Shown: one piece after another, positions 32,764 through 34,661 of the stretch
How positions within the stretch are numbered: the first letter of the stretch is position 1
How the letters are laid out: every line of letters begins with the position of its first letter
DNA from: Bacillota bacterium
GTDB lineage: Bacteria > Bacillota > Limnochordia > DUMW01
DNA: 34,661 nucleotides
NCBI GenBank assembly: GCA_012839765.1
Contig: DUMW01000064.1
Coordinates: forward strand, 1 to 34,661
Direction: 5' to 3'
Notes under the pieces: generated by a model
What the model saw: the letters and a program-made list of their open reading frames with translations, nothing else
Told to the model about the DNA's origin: nothing
Database searches by the model: none
Translations under genes and position numbers: made by a program

Positions 32764-33516
32764 ATGAAAAGAAGATACGGGCTGGTCTTGCTTCTGGTGT
32801 TGTTCGGTGCGGTTTCCTGTTTCAGTCTTCCGGAGATGATAGAGCCAGAAGGACCAACGGTGATCCACTGGCGGGGTGACGGGGAGATTGGGAAGTCTGT
32901 CCTCCGACTGGTGGATGAAGTGCGGGGCCTGGTGGCTGTCAAGATGGGGGCGGAGGACATACGCTACGGAGAGCCATCTCCCTGGAGTTCGTCTCCCTCG
33001 TTGTACTTCGATAACGGGTCGAACCAAAACGGTGGTTTCTTCAAGGTGTCCGACGGTCCTGTGGTGGATCTGCAGCTGATGGATGCTTTCACCATTGAGG
33101 TGACCCTCAAACCGTCCTCGATTCGCCAGTCGGTGATTCTACGGAAGACCGAAGGTACCAGCAGCAACGGTTACCAGTTGGTGCTCACCGCCAACGGTAG
33201 TGTGGCCTTCTACCTTGGCAACGCGGAGTTGAATAGATATGTGGTGAGTTCTGGCGGAGCCGTTGCCGCCGATACGTGGTACCACGTGGCGGCGACCTTC
33301 GGTAACGGTGAGATGGCTTTGTACCTGAACGGCGAGCTAGTGCAGAGCAAGCCCTTTGAAGAGCCCTTGGAGGACACATCCGGCGTCCTGGGAATTGGTG
33401 CTTTGGTCCGGGATACCGAAGGACTGAATACCGGACAGTATTACCATGGTTTCATCGGGGAGATCAAGGTTAGTGACTATTGTCTTGATCCCAGTGAGTT
33501 CTTAATTAATCTTTAG
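32764..33516 (+). CDS. LamG-like lipoprotein
   Basis: This 250-residue protein has a leader ending GAVSC, consistent with a lipoprotein. The mature domain is LamG-like and closely resembles the next gene: FTIEVTLKPSSIRQSVILRK, TEGTSSNGYQLV, TWYHVAATF, LYLNGELV, LGIGALVRD and YYHGFIGEIKVSD. ATG 32764 is preferred over the upstream in-frame start at 32578, which lies inside the preceding gene; AGGGAGTGA is about 9 bases before it. It is probably surface- or membrane-anchored, and forms a pair with the soluble version downstream. Confidence 0.78.
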   Translation: MKRRYGLVLLLVLFGAVSCFSLPEMIEPEGPTVIHWRGDGEIGKSVLRLVDEVRGLVAVKMGAEDIRYGEPSPWSSSPSLYFDNGSNQNGGFFKVSDGPVVDLQLMDAFTIEVTLKPSSIRQSVILRKTEGTSSNGYQLVLTANGSVAFYLGNAELNRYVVSSGGAVAADTWYHVAATFGNGEMALYLNGELVQSKPFEEPLEDTSGVLGIGALVRDTEGLNTGQYYHGFIGEIKVSDYCLDPSEFLINL

Positions 33517-33527
33517 GAGGTCTAACG

Positions 33528-34241
33528 ATGAAGAAGTTTTCTTTTGTCCTAGCTTTAGTGTCGGTACTGCTTCTTTCTCTTTCGGTGGTCTCCGCCAATA
33601 CCGTGGTACATTGGCGGTTTACCGGTGAAGAGGGCGAACGGCCCGAGGTTTTGGAAAACAGCTACGGAATTCCGGCCTACGTTGTGCAGCTGGAGCCCAC
33701 CGGAGTTTACTATGTGGATGATGCCCTGTACTTTGATAACCCCACCGCCACCAATAACGATGGCAGTTTCCTCTACTGCCTTGATACGGATCCCTTGGAT
33801 CTGGCGGGCTGGCAGGGTTTGACCTTCGAAGTAATCTTCAATCCATCCACCATCCGTCAGTGTGTTTTGTTGCGGAAAACTGAAGGAACTAGTAACAACG
33901 GTTACCAATTGGTAATCACCAACAACGGTAGTCTGGCCTTCTTCCTTGGTTCCTCTATGGGGAGCAAGTACGCAGTGACCGATGCCGGGGCAGTGGTACC
34001 CGGCCAGTGGTATCATGTGGCTGCCACTTGGGATGGTGACCGGATGCGTATTTTCCTAGACGGGGTGGAAGTGGCAAACACCTTGTACCTTGATGAACTG
34101 GAGCACACCTCGGGCCATCTGGGGATCGGTGCTTTGGTGCGGACCACCGCTTTGGATAATATCGGACAATACTTCCACGGTTACATTCGGGAAATCCGGA
34201 TCTCGGATCGAGCTTTAGATCCCAGTGAGTTCCTGAAATAA
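33528..34241 (+). CDS. Secreted LamG-like protein 2
   Basis: This 237-residue protein has a signal peptide cleaved near VSA|NT and no lipobox. The LamG-like domain shares IRQCVLLRKTEGTSNNGYQL, GQWYHVAATWDG, LGIGALVRTT and QYFHGYIREIRISD with the lipoprotein just upstream; by eye it is the nearest relative in the window. AGGAGG precedes ATG 33528. The pair of anchored and free versions mirrors the family-A pair at 21677 and 22476. The ligand is unknown. It is the last gene of its operon. Confidence 0.8.
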   Translation: MKKFSFVLALVSVLLLSLSVVSANTVVHWRFTGEEGERPEVLENSYGIPAYVVQLEPTGVYYVDDALYFDNPTATNNDGSFLYCLDTDPLDLAGWQGLTFEVIFNPSTIRQCVLLRKTEGTSNNGYQLVITNNGSLAFFLGSSMGSKYAVTDAGAVVPGQWYHVAATWDGDRMRIFLDGVEVANTLYLDELEHTSGHLGIGALVRTTALDNIGQYFHGYIREIRISDRALDPSEFLK

Positions 34242-34274
34242 TTGTTAGCGCAGGGTACAATCTACTTGAGCTTT

Positions 34275-34317
34275 GGGGATAGGGGGATGCAGTTTCCTTC
34301 TATCCCATAGTTCTTTT
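34275..34317 (+). terminator. Possible terminator after the third SBP-led operon
   Basis: GGGATAG (34276-34282) pairs with CTATCCC (34300-34306), followed after a few bases by TTCTTTT. The loop is 17 bases and the T run is offset, so strength is uncertain. No clear promoter for the next gene was found. Confidence 0.4.
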
Positions 34318-34355
34318 GAGGGGAAAGACAAATGTGCCGAAAGGAGAGTAAGGCT

Positions 34356-34661
34356 GTGGAACGAAAGTATTCAGTGATCTTGGGAAACCTGGGGAATACG
34401 AAGGATCGCTTTTGCGGCGGATACAAGACCAATCCCACCACCATGGAGATGCTCAAACAGGCGGCAGCCATCGAATATGTCAGGGGCATTGAATTGGTGG
34501 GCACCTGGGACATTGACGTGGACAATGCCAAGGGAATGAAAAGGGCCTTGGATGATCTAGGCTTGCAATGTGTATCCATTATTCCCGATCTTTTTGCGAA
34601 CAAACTCTATTGGAAGGGCGCCTACACCAGCAAGGAGGCGGCGGTGCGCCGGCAGGCCATC
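34356..34661 (+). CDS. Sugar phosphate isomerase/epimerase-like protein (N-terminal part, cut by window end)
   Basis: The frame from GTG 34356 runs to the window edge (102 codons). It opens with YSVILGNLGNTKDRFCGGY and continues with EYVRGIELVGTWDI, then LGLQCVSIIPDLF, the alternating strand/helix pattern of xylose-isomerase-like TIM barrels. AAGGAG at 34341-34346 is 9 bases upstream, supporting the GTG start. It probably processes sugars released by the preceding cassette. It is a different subfamily from the complete one at 16769. Confidence 0.7.
   Translation, partial: MERKYSVILGNLGNTKDRFCGGYKTNPTTMEMLKQAAAIEYVRGIELVGTWDIDVDNAKGMKRALDDLGLQCVSIIPDLFANKLYWKGAYTSKEAAVRRQAI

Noticed and set aside
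1-34661. CRISPR arrays, tRNA genes, insertion sequences or phage genes
   Set aside because: No repeated spacer pattern, cloverleaf, transposase motif or terminal inverted repeat was found on reading both strands.

Overview
The window looks like a chromosomal segment from a saccharolytic anaerobic bacterium, most likely a deep-branching Bacillota such as a Limnochordia-type lineage. This is inferred from gene content (LacI and AraC regulators, M42 peptidases, GH38 mannosidase, a Fe-S aldo/keto reductase), Shine-Dalgarno-rich starts and frequent GTG/TTG starts. Four ABC-type sugar-binding proteins carry ordinary signal-peptidase-I leaders with no lipobox cysteine. This is unusual for a single-membrane Firmicute and hints at a periplasm (diderm envelope). 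No tRNA, rRNA, CRISPR array, insertion sequence or phage gene was seen.

Region 1 (about 1-6706): the tail of an unrecognised gene, then a probable operon. It holds a short GH29-type fucosidase-like protein, a secreted solute-binding protein (SBP), a LacI-type repressor, a lipoprotein gene broken by an apparent frameshift, and a large secreted clan-A-like glycosidase whose N-terminal module resembles the broken lipoprotein. A 700-base intergenic region with several strong hairpins follows. Region 2 (about 7400-11120): a full-length GH38 alpha-mannosidase and a flavin-reductase-fold protein, ending at a hairpin shared with a convergent phosphofructokinase. Region 3 (about 11130-19060): phosphofructokinase, three tandem M42 aminopeptidase paralogs, an AraC regulator divergent from a sugar isomerase/epimerase with a clear promoter, and an aldo/keto reductase fused to two Fe-S motifs.

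Region 4 (19200-28080): an operon opening with an SBP, then a sialidase-like Asp-box protein, two single-module secreted proteins, a 1164-residue protein that starts with the same module, continues into a GH71/GH99-like domain and ends in a LamG-like domain, and a second SBP. Region 5 (28140-34310): another SBP-led operon with three LamG-like secreted proteins and a large secreted Asp-box/propeller protein. The window ends inside a second sugar isomerase/epimerase.

The most striking pattern is a cassette architecture repeated three times: an SBP, a free-standing secreted carbohydrate-binding-like module, and a larger enzyme-like protein. In cassettes 1 and 2 the larger protein also carries the free module at its N-terminus. 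None of the cassettes includes an ABC permease or ATPase. The two downstream SBP operons share a promoter/operator signature. Together the genes look like a system for binding and breaking down complex glycans (fucose-, mannose- or sialic/uronic-type decorations are suggested by family, not proven) and processing the released sugars and peptides.
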